A program made the translations under genes and the position numbers. This document shows positions 16,575 to 26,102 of a stretch of DNA of 64,000 bases, in pieces. The DNA lies in assembly GCF_036013645.1 (NCBI RefSeq), contig NZ_CP107869.1, forward strand, positions 6,696,001-6,760,000, read 5' to 3'. This DNA comes from Streptomyces sp. NBC_00490. Its GTDB lineage: Bacteria; Actinomycetota; Actinomycetes; Streptomycetales; Streptomycetaceae. Every line of letters starts with the position of its first letter. Positions within the stretch are counted from its first letter, which is position 1. Under the pieces are notes generated by a model, which saw nothing but the letters and a program-made list of their open reading frames with translations, made no database searches and was not told the DNA's origin.

Positions 16575-17258
16575 GTGGGTCCGGTTCCCGGTACCGACGC
16601 AGGGACCGAACACGGCCAGGCGGAGCAGCCCGAGGGCCAGGGCACGAGCACGGAGACCACGTCGGAGCGCACCGCGCGCTTCGAGCGGGACGCGCTCGAA
16701 TTCCTCGACCAGATGTACTCGGCCGCCCTGCGCATGACGCGCAACCCGGCCGACGCCGAGGACCTGGTGCAGGAGACGTACGCCAAGGCGTACGCGTCCT
16801 TCCACCAGTTCCGCGAGGGCACCAACCTGAAGGCCTGGCTGTACCGGATCCTGACCAACACCTTCATCAACTCGTACCGCAAGAAGCAGCGTGAACCCCA
16901 GCGCTCCGCGGCCGAGGAGATCGAGGACTGGCAGCTCGCCCGCGCCGAGTCGCACATGTCGACCGGTCTGCGCTCCGCCGAGTCGCAGGCGCTCGACCAC
17001 CTGCCCGACTCGGACGTGAAGGAAGCGCTCCAGGCGATCCCCGAGGAATTCCGCATCGCCGTCTATCTGGCGGACGTCGAGGGCTTTGCGTACAAGGAGA
17101 TCGCGGACATCATGGGGACACCCATCGGTACGGTGATGTCCCGGCTGCACCGGGGCCGCCGTCAACTGCGCGGCATGCTCGAGGACTACGCCCGTGAGCG
17201 CGGGCTGGTCCCGGCCGGCGCCGGAGAGTCGAACGAAGCGAAAGGTTCGGGCTCATGA
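16575..17258 (+). CDS. sigR: Thiol-oxidative-stress ECF sigma factor SigR (long form from 16410)
   Basis: ECF sigma factor controlling thioredoxin, mycothiol and protein-quality genes during disulfide stress. GTG 16575 gives 227 residues, the known SigR size. The frame continues upstream to ATG 16410, adding exactly 55 codons, which matches the unstable induced isoform SigR' of S. coelicolor. Region 2 contains [19 protein letters not shown] and region 4 [20 protein letters not shown]. It overlaps rsrA by ATGA. The positive loop through the promoter at 16324 would produce the long, short-lived form. Confidence 0.95.
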   Translation: MGPVPGTDAGTEHGQAEQPEGQGTSTETTSERTARFERDALEFLDQMYSAALRMTRNPADAEDLVQETYAKAYASFHQFREGTNLKAWLYRILTNTFINSYRKKQREPQRSAAEEIEDWQLARAESHMSTGLRSAESQALDHLPDSDVKEALQAIPEEFRIAVYLADVEGFAYKEIADIMGTPIGTVMSRLHRGRRQLRGMLEDYARERGLVPAGAGESNEAKGSGS

Positions 17259-17560
17259 GCTGCGGAGAGCCGCACGAGACGGACTGCAGTGAGGTACTCG
17301 ATCATCTCTACGAGTTCCTCGACAGTGAGATGCCGGACGTCGACCGCGACAAGTTCAAGCAGCACTTCACGGAGTGCTCGCCGTGCCTGGAGAAGTACGG
17401 CCTGGAAGAGGCCGTGAAGAAGCTGGTCAAGCGGTGCTGCGGTCATGACGACGTCCCCACCGACCTGCGCTCCAAGGTCCTGGGGCGGCTCGATCTGATC
17501 CGCTCCGGGCAGGCGGTGCCCGACCACGACATCACCGCGGCCCCGGCCCAGGAGGCCTGA
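17255..17560 (+). CDS. rsrA: Redox-sensing zinc anti-sigma factor RsrA
   Basis: 101 residues. The zinc/redox motif HFTECSPC (HxxxCxxC) holds the two reactive cysteines of zinc anti-sigma factors, and a conserved KRCCG pair and Cys11 are also present. In its reduced form with zinc it binds SigR. Oxidation forms an intramolecular disulfide, zinc leaves and SigR is freed. Sequence is close to the S. coelicolor protein as remembered, including the C-terminal [10 protein letters not shown] segment. Coupled to sigR by ATGA. Confidence 0.95.
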   Translation: MSCGEPHETDCSEVLDHLYEFLDSEMPDVDRDKFKQHFTECSPCLEKYGLEEAVKKLVKRCCGHDDVPTDLRSKVLGRLDLIRSGQAVPDHDITAAPAQEA

Positions 17561-17603
17561 ACTCCCTTCGGGGAACGGGCTGTCGTCACTCGAACGTGCT
17601 AAT

Positions 17604-17624
17604 CCGCGGGTAATCGGCCCGCGG
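17604..17624 (+). terminator. GC hairpin after sigR-rsrA
   Basis: CCGCGGG pairs with CCCGCGG around a seven-base loop, with no T-run. It lies between rsrA and the HD-GYP gene. Confidence 0.45.
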
Positions 17625-17686
17625 AACCCCCTCTTGCCCTCCTAGGCTCCGAGCTGAGCAGGCTCGGGAGATCTCTAAGGGGCGTC

Positions 17687-18976
17687 ATGGAGGGGACAGC
17701 GGCACGGGCACGCGTGTACGTGGTCGGTGTCGCCCTCAGCGCCCTGTACTGCGTGCACGCGCTGCCCGCGGTGACCGCCCCCTGGTGGGCGGTCGCCCTG
17801 CTCGCCGCCCTCTACGCCGGGGGCGAGCGGTTGTCCGGCACTTTCTATCCCGTGCTGCTCGCCGGGGCCTTTCTGCTGCCGCCCCCCGCCGCCGCGCTCG
17901 TCGCGCTGCCGGGGGCGCTGCTCTCCCCGGTCGTGCAGCGGCCGCGCTCGATCCGCCGGATCTGGCGGGCCGCCCAACTCGCCGTCGCCGTCTGGGCGGC
18001 GTCCCGGGTGCACTGGACGCTGGGCGGCAGGGACGCCGTCGTGGCCCCCGACTTTCCCTACGTGCTCGTCCCGGCCGGGGCTGCCGTCATCACCTTCTGT
18101 CTGGCGCTGACCGTTCTGGACGGGGGCATCCTGGCGCTCGCCGAGCGGGTGCCGGTACGACTGGCCTGGCGCGGTCTGTTCCTGCGTTCCCTCGCACCGA
18201 TCGCCGTGCACGGGCTCGCCGGGCTGATGATGGCCGTGCTGTGGCGCAGCCCGTACGGACCTGTCGCCGCGCTGCTCGTGCTGCTGCCGATGTGCGTGTC
18301 CTGGTGGGCGTTCGCCCAGTACCACCGGGAACAGGCCGCCCATCAGGCCACCATCCGCGCGCTCGTGCAGGCCGTCGACATCAAGGACGAGTACACCCGC
18401 GGACACAGCGAGCGCGTCGGCCAGGCCTCGATGATGATCGCCCGTGAACTCGGCATGGACGAGGGCCGCGTCGAGGTGCTCCGGTTCGCCGGGATCCTCC
18501 ACGACGTCGGCAAGCTGGGCGTGCCGACACGGCTGCTGCGCAAGGACGGGCCGCTGACCCCGCAGGAGCGGCGCGTCATCGAACTGCATCCCGAGTACGG
18601 GCACGAGATGGTGCGGGGGATCTCGTTTCTGGGGGAGGCGCGGGCTGCGGTCCTGCATCACCACGAGCGGCTGGACGGGAGCGGGTATCCGTACGGGCTG
18701 GTGGGGGGCCAGATCCCCGAGTCCGCGCGGGTGGTGGCGGTCGCCGACGCCTTCGACGCCATGACGTCCACGCGGTCCTATCGCCGCGCTCGGCCTGTCG
18801 CCACCGCGCTGGAGGAGCTGGAGCGGTGCGCGGGGTCGCAGTTCGACCCGCGGATGGTCACGGCGCTGGTGCGGGCACTGAGCAGACACGGCTGGCACCC
18901 CGCGGTGACCGCGGACGAGGAACGCCCACCGAGGCCCCGACGCCCGGTCTCCAGCCGCCCCGGAGCGCACCGATGA
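17687..18976 (+). CDS. Membrane HD-GYP domain phosphohydrolase
   Basis: 429 residues. The first 220 form about six membrane helices. The C-terminal half is an HD-GYP domain with the HD pair in GILHDVGKLGVP and the GYP segment in HHHERLDGSGYPYGL. Such domains often hydrolyse cyclic di-GMP, but the metal ligands needed were not all checked and other cyclic nucleotides are possible. The end of the gene overlaps a second HD-domain gene (ATGA). No sensory domain other than the membrane part is visible. Confidence 0.88.
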   Translation: MEGTAARARVYVVGVALSALYCVHALPAVTAPWWAVALLAALYAGGERLSGTFYPVLLAGAFLLPPPAAALVALPGALLSPVVQRPRSIRRIWRAAQLAVAVWAASRVHWTLGGRDAVVAPDFPYVLVPAGAAVITFCLALTVLDGGILALAERVPVRLAWRGLFLRSLAPIAVHGLAGLMMAVLWRSPYGPVAALLVLLPMCVSWWAFAQYHREQAAHQATIRALVQAVDIKDEYTRGHSERVGQASMMIARELGMDEGRVEVLRFAGILHDVGKLGVPTRLLRKDGPLTPQERRVIELHPEYGHEMVRGISFLGEARAAVLHHHERLDGSGYPYGLVGGQIPESARVVAVADAFDAMTSTRSYRRARPVATALEELERCAGSQFDPRMVTALVRALSRHGWHPAVTADEERPPRPRRPVSSRPGAHR

Positions 18977-20205
18977 GGTGGCCCCGGCTGCTGGTGCACG
19001 GTGCGGCCGGGGTGCTCGCGCTCGTGTCGCTCGGGGTCATTCTCTGGACGGGGCTCGAGGAGCGCGGGGTCGCGCTGGCCTTCGGGGTGCTGATCACCGT
19101 CGGGGAGCTCGCGCGGTGGACCGGTGCCCGGGTCCGGGAGGCCGCGCCGCTCGGGGCCGCCGGGGCGCTGGCGTACGCGCTGCTCGGGCCGGACGCCGGG
19201 CGGCCCACCACGCACGGGGTCCTCCAGGTCGTCGCCGTCGTGCTCGCCGCCGCGCTCCTCGGCAGCGTGCCGCACATCGCGCGCGGGCAGGGTCCGATGG
19301 TCGACCATCTCTCGCGACGCCTGCTCAGCACCGCGTTCTGCGCCGTCTGCTTCCAGCCCCTCTACAACCGGGGCGTCCTCGACGACTGGGGCGGACCGGC
19401 GTACGCCCTCGTCCTGATCGCGCTCCTCGCCCTCACCGCGCTCTGCGACGCCGTGCTCGCCGCCGCACTCGCGCACTCCCGCACCCGCTGGCCCTTCGCC
19501 CCGCTGCTGAGGCACGAGCTGCGGGCCCTGCTCGGCATCGGGTCCGCCGTCTGCGCGACCGGCGCGGTGATGGCCCTCGCGGTCGCCGTCGCCGGACTGT
19601 GGGCGCTGCCCGTGTTCTCCGTGCCCCTCCTCCTCACCCAGCTGGCCTTCCGGCGGTACGCCGCCGTACGGACCACCTACCGGCAGACCATCGCCTCCCT
19701 CGCCAGGGCCACCGAGATCGCCGGGTACACCCCCGCGGGGCACGCCCGCCGCGTCGCCGAGCTCAGCAAGGCCGTGGGGCGGGACCTGGGGCTGACCGGA
19801 CCCGATCTCACCGTCCTGGAGTACGCCGCCCTCATGCACGACATCGGACAGCTGAGCCTGATCGATCCGGTCCCGGCGGGGGCCACCGCGGGGCTGCCCG
19901 CCGAGGAGCAGCGGCGGATCGCCCTGCTCGGCGGGGCCGTCGTGCGGCAGACGGGGGTGGACGGCACGGTCGCCCTGGTCGTGGAGCGGCAGGCCGATCC
20001 CTTCCGGCAGCAGCCGGTCGCCGCGCGGATCGTGCGGGCGGTGAACGCCTACGAGGAGAAGGCGCGGGACGCCGGGCCGGGCGGGCCTCTCACCGCTCTG
20101 GAGGAGCTGCGGCTCGCCACGGCGGGGGACTACGCGCCCGAGGTCGTGGAGGCGCTGGCCCGGGTGCTGGCCAGGGACTGTCTTACCCTGCCCTCGGCTG
20201 GGTAA
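18973..20205 (+). CDS. Membrane protein with degenerate HD domain
   Basis: 410 residues, organised like its upstream partner: a membrane region of about six helices, then an HD-type domain with GHARRVAELSKAVG and ALMHDIGQLSLID. The HD pair is kept but there is no HHxxxxGxGYP motif, and the later histidines are replaced (VVERQADPF). It may have lost catalysis or act with the HD-GYP protein to which it is coupled by ATGA. Start ATG 18973; the longer open frame upstream is inside the first gene. Confidence 0.8.
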   Translation: MRWPRLLVHGAAGVLALVSLGVILWTGLEERGVALAFGVLITVGELARWTGARVREAAPLGAAGALAYALLGPDAGRPTTHGVLQVVAVVLAAALLGSVPHIARGQGPMVDHLSRRLLSTAFCAVCFQPLYNRGVLDDWGGPAYALVLIALLALTALCDAVLAAALAHSRTRWPFAPLLRHELRALLGIGSAVCATGAVMALAVAVAGLWALPVFSVPLLLTQLAFRRYAAVRTTYRQTIASLARATEIAGYTPAGHARRVAELSKAVGRDLGLTGPDLTVLEYAALMHDIGQLSLIDPVPAGATAGLPAEEQRRIALLGGAVVRQTGVDGTVALVVERQADPFRQQPVAARIVRAVNAYEEKARDAGPGGPLTALEELRLATAGDYAPEVVEALARVLARDCLTLPSAG

Positions 20206-20310
20206 CCCATGGGTAATGAGCGCCCTTCCAGCCGCGCATGGTTGGATGCGAAGAAGAGGGTGTCCGGGGGCGATGGCCAGCCCACTGAACGGAACTGGCA
20301 GGCGGGAATC

Positions 20311-21291
20311 GTGAGGATCTTCGGCAAGGGACGGCACCGGCCCTCCGCCTCCTGGCGGCAGGCCACAGACCGCGCGTTCACGCTGATCGGCGACGGTCGG
20401 TACGAGGACGCGGGCGCGCTGCTGACGCGCGCCGCCGATCTGGAGCCCTGGCTGTCCGAGTCCTGGTTCAACCTCGCCCTGCTGCACAAGTTCCGGCACG
20501 ACTGGGAGCAGGCGCGGGCCGCGGGACTCAGGGCCGTCGCGCTGCTCGACCGGGAGACGGGCGCACCCGACTGGTGGAACGTCGGGATCGCGGCCACCGC
20601 GCTCCAGGACTGGCCGCTGGCCCGGCGGGCCTGGCAGGCCTACGGGCTGCGGGTGCCGGGCGGGGCCGCGGATCCCGGGGAGCCGGTCGGCATGGACCTC
20701 GGCAGCGCCGCCGTGCGGCTGTCCCCGGAGGGGGAGGCCGAGGTGGTGTGGGGCCGGCGGCTGGATCCGGCCCGCATCGAGGTGCTGTCGATCCCGCTGC
20801 CGTCGTCCGGGCGGCGCTGGGGTGAGGTCGTGCTCCACGACGGGGTGCCGCACGGCGAGCGGACCACCGCTGCCGGGCACTCGTACCCCGTGTTCGACGA
20901 GATCGAGCTGTGGGCGCCGTCGCCGGTGCCGACGTGGGTGGTGCTGCTGGAGGCTGCGACGGAGGCCGACCGGGACGCCCTGGAGCAGCTGGCCTCCGAC
21001 GCGGGGTTCGCCGCGGAGGACTGGTCGTCGTCCGTGCGGCTGCTGTGCCGGATGTGTTCCGAGTCGCAGATGCCGTCCGACGAGGGCGACGGGGAGCATC
21101 TCGATCCGCACGACCACAGCGAGCCGGGACATCCGGGGCCGCTGGGGCATCGCACGGACGGCCAGTTGTGGGTGCCGGAGCGGGAGTGCGGGGTGGCTGC
21201 GCCGGCCGCGCTGGTGCGGGGGCTGCTGGACGGGTGGGTCGCCGACAGCCCTGATTCGCGGGACTGGCGTGATCTCGAAGAGGTGTGCTGA
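20311..21291 (+). CDS. Conserved TPR-like protein of unknown function
   Basis: About 326 residues. The first 120 resemble tetratricopeptide repeats (FTLIGDGRYEDAGALLTRAA, SESWFNLALLHKFRHDWEQA). The remainder is acidic and contains a possible metal site (CRMCSESQMP, then DPHDHSEPGHPG). GTG 20311 (VRIFGKGRHRPS) is chosen because conservation in Streptomyces begins there from memory and the preceding codons are atypical. Position upstream of def is conserved. No function assigned. Confidence 0.72.
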   Translation: MRIFGKGRHRPSASWRQATDRAFTLIGDGRYEDAGALLTRAADLEPWLSESWFNLALLHKFRHDWEQARAAGLRAVALLDRETGAPDWWNVGIAATALQDWPLARRAWQAYGLRVPGGAADPGEPVGMDLGSAAVRLSPEGEAEVVWGRRLDPARIEVLSIPLPSSGRRWGEVVLHDGVPHGERTTAAGHSYPVFDEIELWAPSPVPTWVVLLEAATEADRDALEQLASDAGFAAEDWSSSVRLLCRMCSESQMPSDEGDGEHLDPHDHSEPGHPGPLGHRTDGQLWVPERECGVAAPAALVRGLLDGWVADSPDSRDWRDLEEVC

Positions 21292-21310
21292 CGGATTTCG
21301 GGCGCGGGCC

Positions 21311-21372
21311 CGTCGTGGCTGGTCGCGCCCCCGCGGCGGAGCCGTCTCGGGCACAGCCCCGCGCCCCTGAAA
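21311..21372. repeat. Streptomyces dispersed intergenic repeat, copy B
   Basis: GTGGCTGGTCGCGCCC, GGCGGAGCC and CAGCCCCGCGCCCCTGAAAG occur in the same order and near-equal spacing, inverted, at about 41866-41927. A shorter version is at 3212. All are in intergenic DNA. Confidence 0.65.
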
Positions 21373-21439
21373 GCAAGCTCCCCTTACCCTGTATCAGCAT
21401 CAAACCCCCGTTCTTGTTTGAGGAAGGCATACGTCGGTC

Positions 21440-22090
21440 ATGGCGCAGCAGGACACCGATCAGCAGCACGCGGGCGTGCTCCCCGTGGACGACGAGGGCT
21501 TCGTCATCGACACCGAGGAGACCGAGGAGCGGGAGAACGCCTGGCGGGAGCGTGGGACCTCGCGGCCCATCACCGTGGTCGGGAACCCCGTGCTGCACAA
21601 GGAGTGCAGGGACGTCACCGAGTTCGGCGCGGAGCTGGACCAGCTGGTGGCGGACATGTTCGCCTCGCAGCGCACCGCCGAGGGCGTGGGCCTGGCCGCC
21701 AACCAGATCGGCGTCGACCTGAAGGTCTTCGTGTACGACTGCATGGACGACGAGGGCAAGCGGCACGTCGGCGTGGTCTGCAACCCCAAGCTCGTCGACC
21801 TGCCCGCCGACCGCCGCGTCCTGGACGACAGCAACGAGGGCTGCCTGTCCGTGCCGACCGCGTACGCGCCGCTCGCCCGCCCCGACTACGCGGAGCTGAC
21901 CGGGCAGGACGAGAAGGGCAACCCGATCAAGGTCCGCGGCACCGGGTACTTCGCTCGGTGTTTGCAGCACGAGACCGATCACCTTTACGGATACCTCTAC
22001 ATCGACCGGCTCTCCAAGCGGGAACGCAAGGACGCGCTGCGGCAGATGGCCGAGAACGAGCCCCGCTACCCCGTGGTCGCCAACGACTGA
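21440..22090 (+). CDS. def: Peptide deformylase
   Basis: 216 residues. Removes the N-formyl group from new polypeptides. The three family motifs are intact: [17 protein letters not shown] (metal-binding Cys) and QHETDHL (HExxH). An acidic N-terminal extension of about 45 residues precedes the catalytic domain, as in other actinobacterial type 1 enzymes. ATG 21440. Two residues before QHETDH there is an extra Cys (FARCLQHE). No SigR-type promoter was found upstream, although def genes can belong to that regulon. Confidence 0.95.
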   Translation: MAQQDTDQQHAGVLPVDDEGFVIDTEETEERENAWRERGTSRPITVVGNPVLHKECRDVTEFGAELDQLVADMFASQRTAEGVGLAANQIGVDLKVFVYDCMDDEGKRHVGVVCNPKLVDLPADRRVLDDSNEGCLSVPTAYAPLARPDYAELTGQDEKGNPIKVRGTGYFARCLQHETDHLYGYLYIDRLSKRERKDALRQMAENEPRYPVVAND

Positions 22091-22380
22091 GACCTCTCGG
22101 GATCACCCAAGTCCCTTGCGCACGGCGTCTGTTCAGGTTCCCCTCGCTGACCAGGCGCCGTTCGTCTGTCCGTCGCACGTTCGATCGGATGTGCTCCCTT
22201 AGTGATCCAGATCCAGTCACACAAGGGGAGATTCTCGGCACGGTGGGGTAGTGAATGGTGCAAATGCGTTCCCAGATCGGTCAGTTGTGGTGCTGAATGG
22301 GAAGTGCGGGGATACGCAACGGCGCACGCCCGGCACTGCGGGAGGGGCGCGCGTAACTGGCGGCTGAGAGGGGTTAGTTC
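22091..22380. other. Promoter region of the terpene synthase operon
   Basis: No gene is evident. AGTGA and TCAC flank ten bases at 22200-22220 (AGTGATCCAGATCCAGTCAC), loosely like BldD half-sites, and GATCC is repeated within. A GAGAGGGG ribosome site precedes the GTG at 22381. Nothing firmer can be assigned. Confidence 0.3.
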
Positions 22381-23466
22381 GTGCATGCTTTCTCACACGG
22401 CACCACAGCGACACCGGCAGCGATCGCGGTCCCGCCGTCGCTCTCTCTCCCGATGATCGAGGCGGCGTTTCCCCGGCAACTCCACTCGTATTGGCCCCAG
22501 CTCCAGGAGAAGACACGCACCTGGCTGCTGGAAAAGCGGCTCATGCCGGCGGACAAGGTGGAGGAATATGCCGACGGCCTTTGCTACACGGACCTCATGG
22601 CCGGCTACTACCTGGGCGCCCCCGACGAGGTCCTCCAGGCGATAGCGGACTACAGCGCCTGGTTCTTCGTCTGGGACGACCGGCACGACCGCGACATCGT
22701 CCACCGCCGGCGCGGGGCCTGGCGGCGGCTCAAGCACCGGCTGCACGCGGCACTCGACTCCCCCGGGGAGCACCTGCACCACGAGGATCCCCTGGTCGCC
22801 GCGTTCGCCGACACCATGGTGCGGCTGTACGCGTTTCTGCCCGGCACCTGGAACGCACGGTTCGCCCGGCACTTCCACTCGGTGATCGAGGCGTACGACC
22901 GGGAATTCCGCAACCGCACGGAAGGTGTCGTGCCGACCGTCGAGGAATACCTCGCGCTCCGGCGCCTCACTTTCGCGCACTGGATCTGGACCGATCTGCT
23001 GGAGCCGAGCGCGGGCCGGGAACTCCCGGACCGGGTGAGGAAACACCCGGCATATCGGCGGGCGGCACTTCTGAGCCAGGAATTCGCCGCCTGGTACAAC
23101 GACCTCTGTTCGCTGCCGAAGGAAATAGCGGGCGACGAGGTCCACAATCTCGGGATCAGCCTCATCAAACACGAGGGGCTGACGCTCGAAGAGGCCATAA
23201 AGGAAGTCCGGCGACGGGTCGAGGAATGTGTCGGTGAATTCCTTGTCGCCGAGAAAGCAGCCCTGCGGTTCGCCGCGTCGCTCGACGACGGAACCCTGCG
23301 CGGAAAAGACCTGAGCGCCACCGTGCGGGCCTGCGTCGGCAATATGCGCAACTGGTTCAGCACCGTCTACTGGTTCCACCACGAGTCCGGCCGCTACATG
23401 GTCGACAGCTGGGACGACCGGTCCACACCCCCGTACGTCAACAACGAAGCGGCAGGTGAGCAATGA
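22381..23466 (+). CDS. cyc1: Epi-isozizaene synthase (sesquiterpene cyclase)
   Basis: 361 residues, the same length as the S. coelicolor enzyme SCO5222. Cyclises farnesyl diphosphate to epi-isozizaene, precursor of the antibiotic albaflavenone. The aspartate-rich metal motif is the characteristic DDRHD at residue 99. The NSE motif is NDLCSLPKE (Asn240, Ser244, Glu248 by analogy). C-terminal RY pair region [10 protein letters not shown] is intact. GTG start with GAGAGGGG upstream. Overlaps the P450 gene by ATGA, so the two form an operon. Confidence 0.96.
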   Translation: MHAFSHGTTATPAAIAVPPSLSLPMIEAAFPRQLHSYWPQLQEKTRTWLLEKRLMPADKVEEYADGLCYTDLMAGYYLGAPDEVLQAIADYSAWFFVWDDRHDRDIVHRRRGAWRRLKHRLHAALDSPGEHLHHEDPLVAAFADTMVRLYAFLPGTWNARFARHFHSVIEAYDREFRNRTEGVVPTVEEYLALRRLTFAHWIWTDLLEPSAGRELPDRVRKHPAYRRAALLSQEFAAWYNDLCSLPKEIAGDEVHNLGISLIKHEGLTLEEAIKEVRRRVEECVGEFLVAEKAALRFAASLDDGTLRGKDLSATVRACVGNMRNWFSTVYWFHHESGRYMVDSWDDRSTPPYVNNEAAGEQ

Positions 23467-24839
23467 CCGTCGAGTCTGTGAAGCCCGAATCCCCGGCCAC
23501 ACCGGGGCCCGGGCCGCGTGAACCGGTCCTCGCGGGAGGGGCCGTCCCGGTCCTCGGGCACGGGCTGAAACTGCTGCGGGATCCGCTGGCCTTCATGTCC
23601 CAGCTGCGTGACCACGGCGAGGTCGTACGCCTCAAGCTCGGACCCAAGACGGTGTACGCCGTCACCACGCCGGCCCTCACCGGGGCCATGGCACTCGACC
23701 CCGACTACGTCATCGACGGGCCGCTGTGGCAGGCCCTGGAGGGCCTGCTCGGCAAGGAGGGCGTGGCCACCGCCAACGGTCCGCGGCATCGGCGGCAGCG
23801 GCGCACCATCCAGCCCGCCTTCCGGCTCGACGCGATACCCGGATACGGGCCGATCATGGAGGAGGAGGCGCACGCGCTGACGACGCGCTGGCAGCCCGGG
23901 GAGACCATCGACTGCACCTCCGAGTCCTTCCGGGTGGCCGTGCGCATCGCGGCCCGCTGTCTGCTGCGCGGCGACTTCATGGACGAGCGGGCCGAGCGGC
24001 TGTGCGTCGCGCTCGCCACCGTCTTCCGGGGCATGTACCGGCGGATGGTCGTCCCGCTCGGACCGCTGTACAACCTCCCCCTGCCGCCCAACCGCAAATT
24101 CAACGCGGCCCTGGCCGATTTGCATCTGGTGGTCGACGAGATCGTCGCCGAGCGCCGCACATCTGGTCAAAAGCCGGACGATTTGCTGACGGCATTGCTG
24201 GAGGCGAAGGACGACAATGGCGACCCCATCGGGGAACAGGAGATCCACGACCAGGTGGTCGCCATCCTCACCCCGGGCAGCGAAACAGTGGCCTCCACGA
24301 TCATGTGGCTGCTCCAAGTGCTCGCGGAACACCCGGAACACGCGGACAGGGTGTGCGAGGAGGTGCAATCCGTAACGGGCGGCCGTCCTGTCGCATTCGA
24401 GGATGTCCGGGCGCTGACCCACACGAACAATGTCGTCGTCGAGGCCATGCGTTTGCGCCCCGCCGTGTGGATATTGACGCGCCGGGCGGTCGCCGACACG
24501 GAACTCGGCGGGTATCGCATTCCGGCCGGAGCCGACATCGTCTACAGCCCGTACGCGATCCAGCGCGATGCGAAGTCGTACAAGGACAACCTGGAGTTCG
24601 ACCCCGACCGCTGGCTTCCCGAGCGGGCCAAGGACGTACCGAAATACGCCATGAGCCCGTTCAGCGTGGGCAACCGCAAGTGCCCCAGCGACCACTTCTC
24701 GATGGCGCAGCTGTCGCTGATCACGGCGGCGGTGGCGACGAAGTACCGCTTCGAGCAGGTGTCGGGTTCCGACGACGGGACGCGGGTGGGCATCACGCTG
24801 CGCCCGCACAAGCTGTTGCTGAGGCCCGTGGCGAGGTGA
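23463..24839 (+). CDS. cyp170A1: Cytochrome P450 CYP170A1-type (epi-isozizaene to albaflavenone)
   Basis: 458 residues. Oxidises epi-isozizaene in two steps via albaflavenols to albaflavenone. The heme-thiolate loop is [13 protein letters not shown]: the usual Gly after the Cys+1 position is Ser, as in the S. coelicolor enzyme. The I-helix segment is [10 protein letters not shown] and the ExxR pair is in VVEAMRLRP. The S. coelicolor protein is also reported to make farnesene at a second site; a [14 protein letters not shown] segment is present here but is common in P450s, so that activity is uncertain. Coupled to cyc1 by ATGA. Confidence 0.95.
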   Translation: MTVESVKPESPATPGPGPREPVLAGGAVPVLGHGLKLLRDPLAFMSQLRDHGEVVRLKLGPKTVYAVTTPALTGAMALDPDYVIDGPLWQALEGLLGKEGVATANGPRHRRQRRTIQPAFRLDAIPGYGPIMEEEAHALTTRWQPGETIDCTSESFRVAVRIAARCLLRGDFMDERAERLCVALATVFRGMYRRMVVPLGPLYNLPLPPNRKFNAALADLHLVVDEIVAERRTSGQKPDDLLTALLEAKDDNGDPIGEQEIHDQVVAILTPGSETVASTIMWLLQVLAEHPEHADRVCEEVQSVTGGRPVAFEDVRALTHTNNVVVEAMRLRPAVWILTRRAVADTELGGYRIPAGADIVYSPYAIQRDAKSYKDNLEFDPDRWLPERAKDVPKYAMSPFSVGNRKCPSDHFSMAQLSLITAAVATKYRFEQVSGSDDGTRVGITLRPHKLLLRPVAR

Positions 24840-24843
24840 CCGC

Positions 24844-25809
24844 TCAGGCCGCTTCCGGCCCCCTGAACGCCCTTCGGTAGGCGTTCGGGGTGGTCCCCAG
24901 CGCCCGGACGAACTGGTGGCGCAGTGCGGCCGCGGTGCCGAACCCGGTTCGGCCCGCGACCGCGTCCACCGTTTCGTCGGTCGCCTCCAGCAAGTGCTGG
25001 GCCAGCAGCACCCGCTGGCGCAGGATCCAGCGGTAGGGGGTCGTGCCCGTCTCCTGCTGGAAGCGACGGGCGAAGGTGCGCGGGGACATGTGGGCGCGGT
25101 CGGCGAGCTGCTCGACGGTGACGTCCTCGTCGAGGTGGTGCTCCATCCACACCAGCACCTCGCCGACGGTGTCGCACGAGTTCTTCGGCAGCGGCCGCTC
25201 GATGTACTGCGCCTGTCCGCCGTCCCGGTGCGGGGGGACGACCATGCGCCGGGCGATCTTGTTCGCGACCTCGGGTCCCTGTTCCTTGCGCACGATGTGC
25301 AGACAGGCGTCGATACCGGCGGCGGTGCCGGCGGAGGTGATCACCGGGTCCTCGTCGACGTACAGCACATCGGGCTCGATGACCGCCCGCGGGTTGCGCA
25401 CGGCGAGCTCGTCCGCCTGCCGCCAGTGCACACTGCAGCGCCGCCCGTCGAGGAGTCCGGCGGCGCCGAGCACGAAGACGCCGGAGCAGACGCTGAGCAC
25501 CCGGGCGCCCCGGTCGACGGCCCTCCTGAGCGCGTCGAGCAGCTCGGGCGGATAGTCGCGCACGACATAGCCCGCCCCCGCGGGGACCGCGATCAGGTCG
25601 GCCTCCTCCAGCCGCTCGAGGCCGTACGGCGTGCCCACGGTGAGGCCGCCGACATGCGTGGTCAGCGACGGACCCTCCGCCGAGGCGACCGCGAAGTCGT
25701 ACGTCGGCAGCCCCTCGTCGCTGCGGTCGATGCCGAACACCTCGCAGATCACCCCGAGTTCGAAGGGGTGCACGCCGTCGAGCAGTACGGCCGCCACGTT
25801 TTTCAGCAT
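24844..25809 (-). CDS. GlxA-type AraC-family regulator (candidate NrdS)
   Basis: 321 residues. An N-terminal DJ-1/PfpI-like domain (VLSVCSGVFVLGAAGLL with the conserved Cys) is joined to a C-terminal AraC double helix-turn-helix (EQLADRAHMSPRTFARRFQQ, GTTPYRWILRQRVLLAQ). ATG 25809 gives MLKNVAAVLL. Convergent with the P450 gene, four bases apart. In S. coelicolor an AraC-like gene, nrdS, follows nrdB in the B12-regulated nrdABS operon; here three small genes separate this regulator from nrdB, so equivalence to NrdS is inference. Confidence 0.83.
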   Translation of the reverse strand: MLKNVAAVLLDGVHPFELGVICEVFGIDRSDEGLPTYDFAVASAEGPSLTTHVGGLTVGTPYGLERLEEADLIAVPAGAGYVVRDYPPELLDALRRAVDRGARVLSVCSGVFVLGAAGLLDGRRCSVHWRQADELAVRNPRAVIEPDVLYVDEDPVITSAGTAAGIDACLHIVRKEQGPEVANKIARRMVVPPHRDGGQAQYIERPLPKNSCDTVGEVLVWMEHHLDEDVTVEQLADRAHMSPRTFARRFQQETGTTPYRWILRQRVLLAQHLLEATDETVDAVAGRTGFGTAAALRHQFVRALGTTPNAYRRAFRGPEAA

Positions 25810-25901
25810 GGTGTCAGTATGCCTCGGAAGTGGCAGTAAATCGAGGTTGTACGGCAGTCCTGCCACTGTTGGTAAGGAGTGTCCAGCGCGACAGTGGTGT
25901 C

Positions 25902-26075
25902 ATGACTACCGCACAGACAGAGGGACTGATCGGAATGCTCATCGTTCTCGGAATCCTGGTCCTGCTGGTCACCCCCGCCGTGATCGGCATCGTCCGCGAC
26001 CGCCGCATGGACCGCCAGATCAAGGCAGCCCAGCAGCACAGGGGCACCTCCCGTCGGCTGGCTCGCACCGTCTAA
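25902..26075 (+). CDS. Small single-pass membrane protein
   Basis: 57 residues: a short polar N-terminus, one hydrophobic helix (IGMLIVLGILVLLVTPAVIG) and a basic tail. ATG 25902 is preceded by little purine-rich sequence, so a leaderless or weakly translated mRNA is possible. Divergent from the GlxA regulator. Function unknown. Confidence 0.6.
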   Translation: MTTAQTEGLIGMLIVLGILVLLVTPAVIGIVRDRRMDRQIKAAQQHRGTSRRLARTV

Positions 26076-26102
26076 CCTCTCCTGCACCAACAGGGGAGGA
26101 TC

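Noticed and set aside
21300..21440. SigR promoter for the peptide deformylase gene.
   Set aside because: No GGGAAT/C-N18-GTT was found in this interval.
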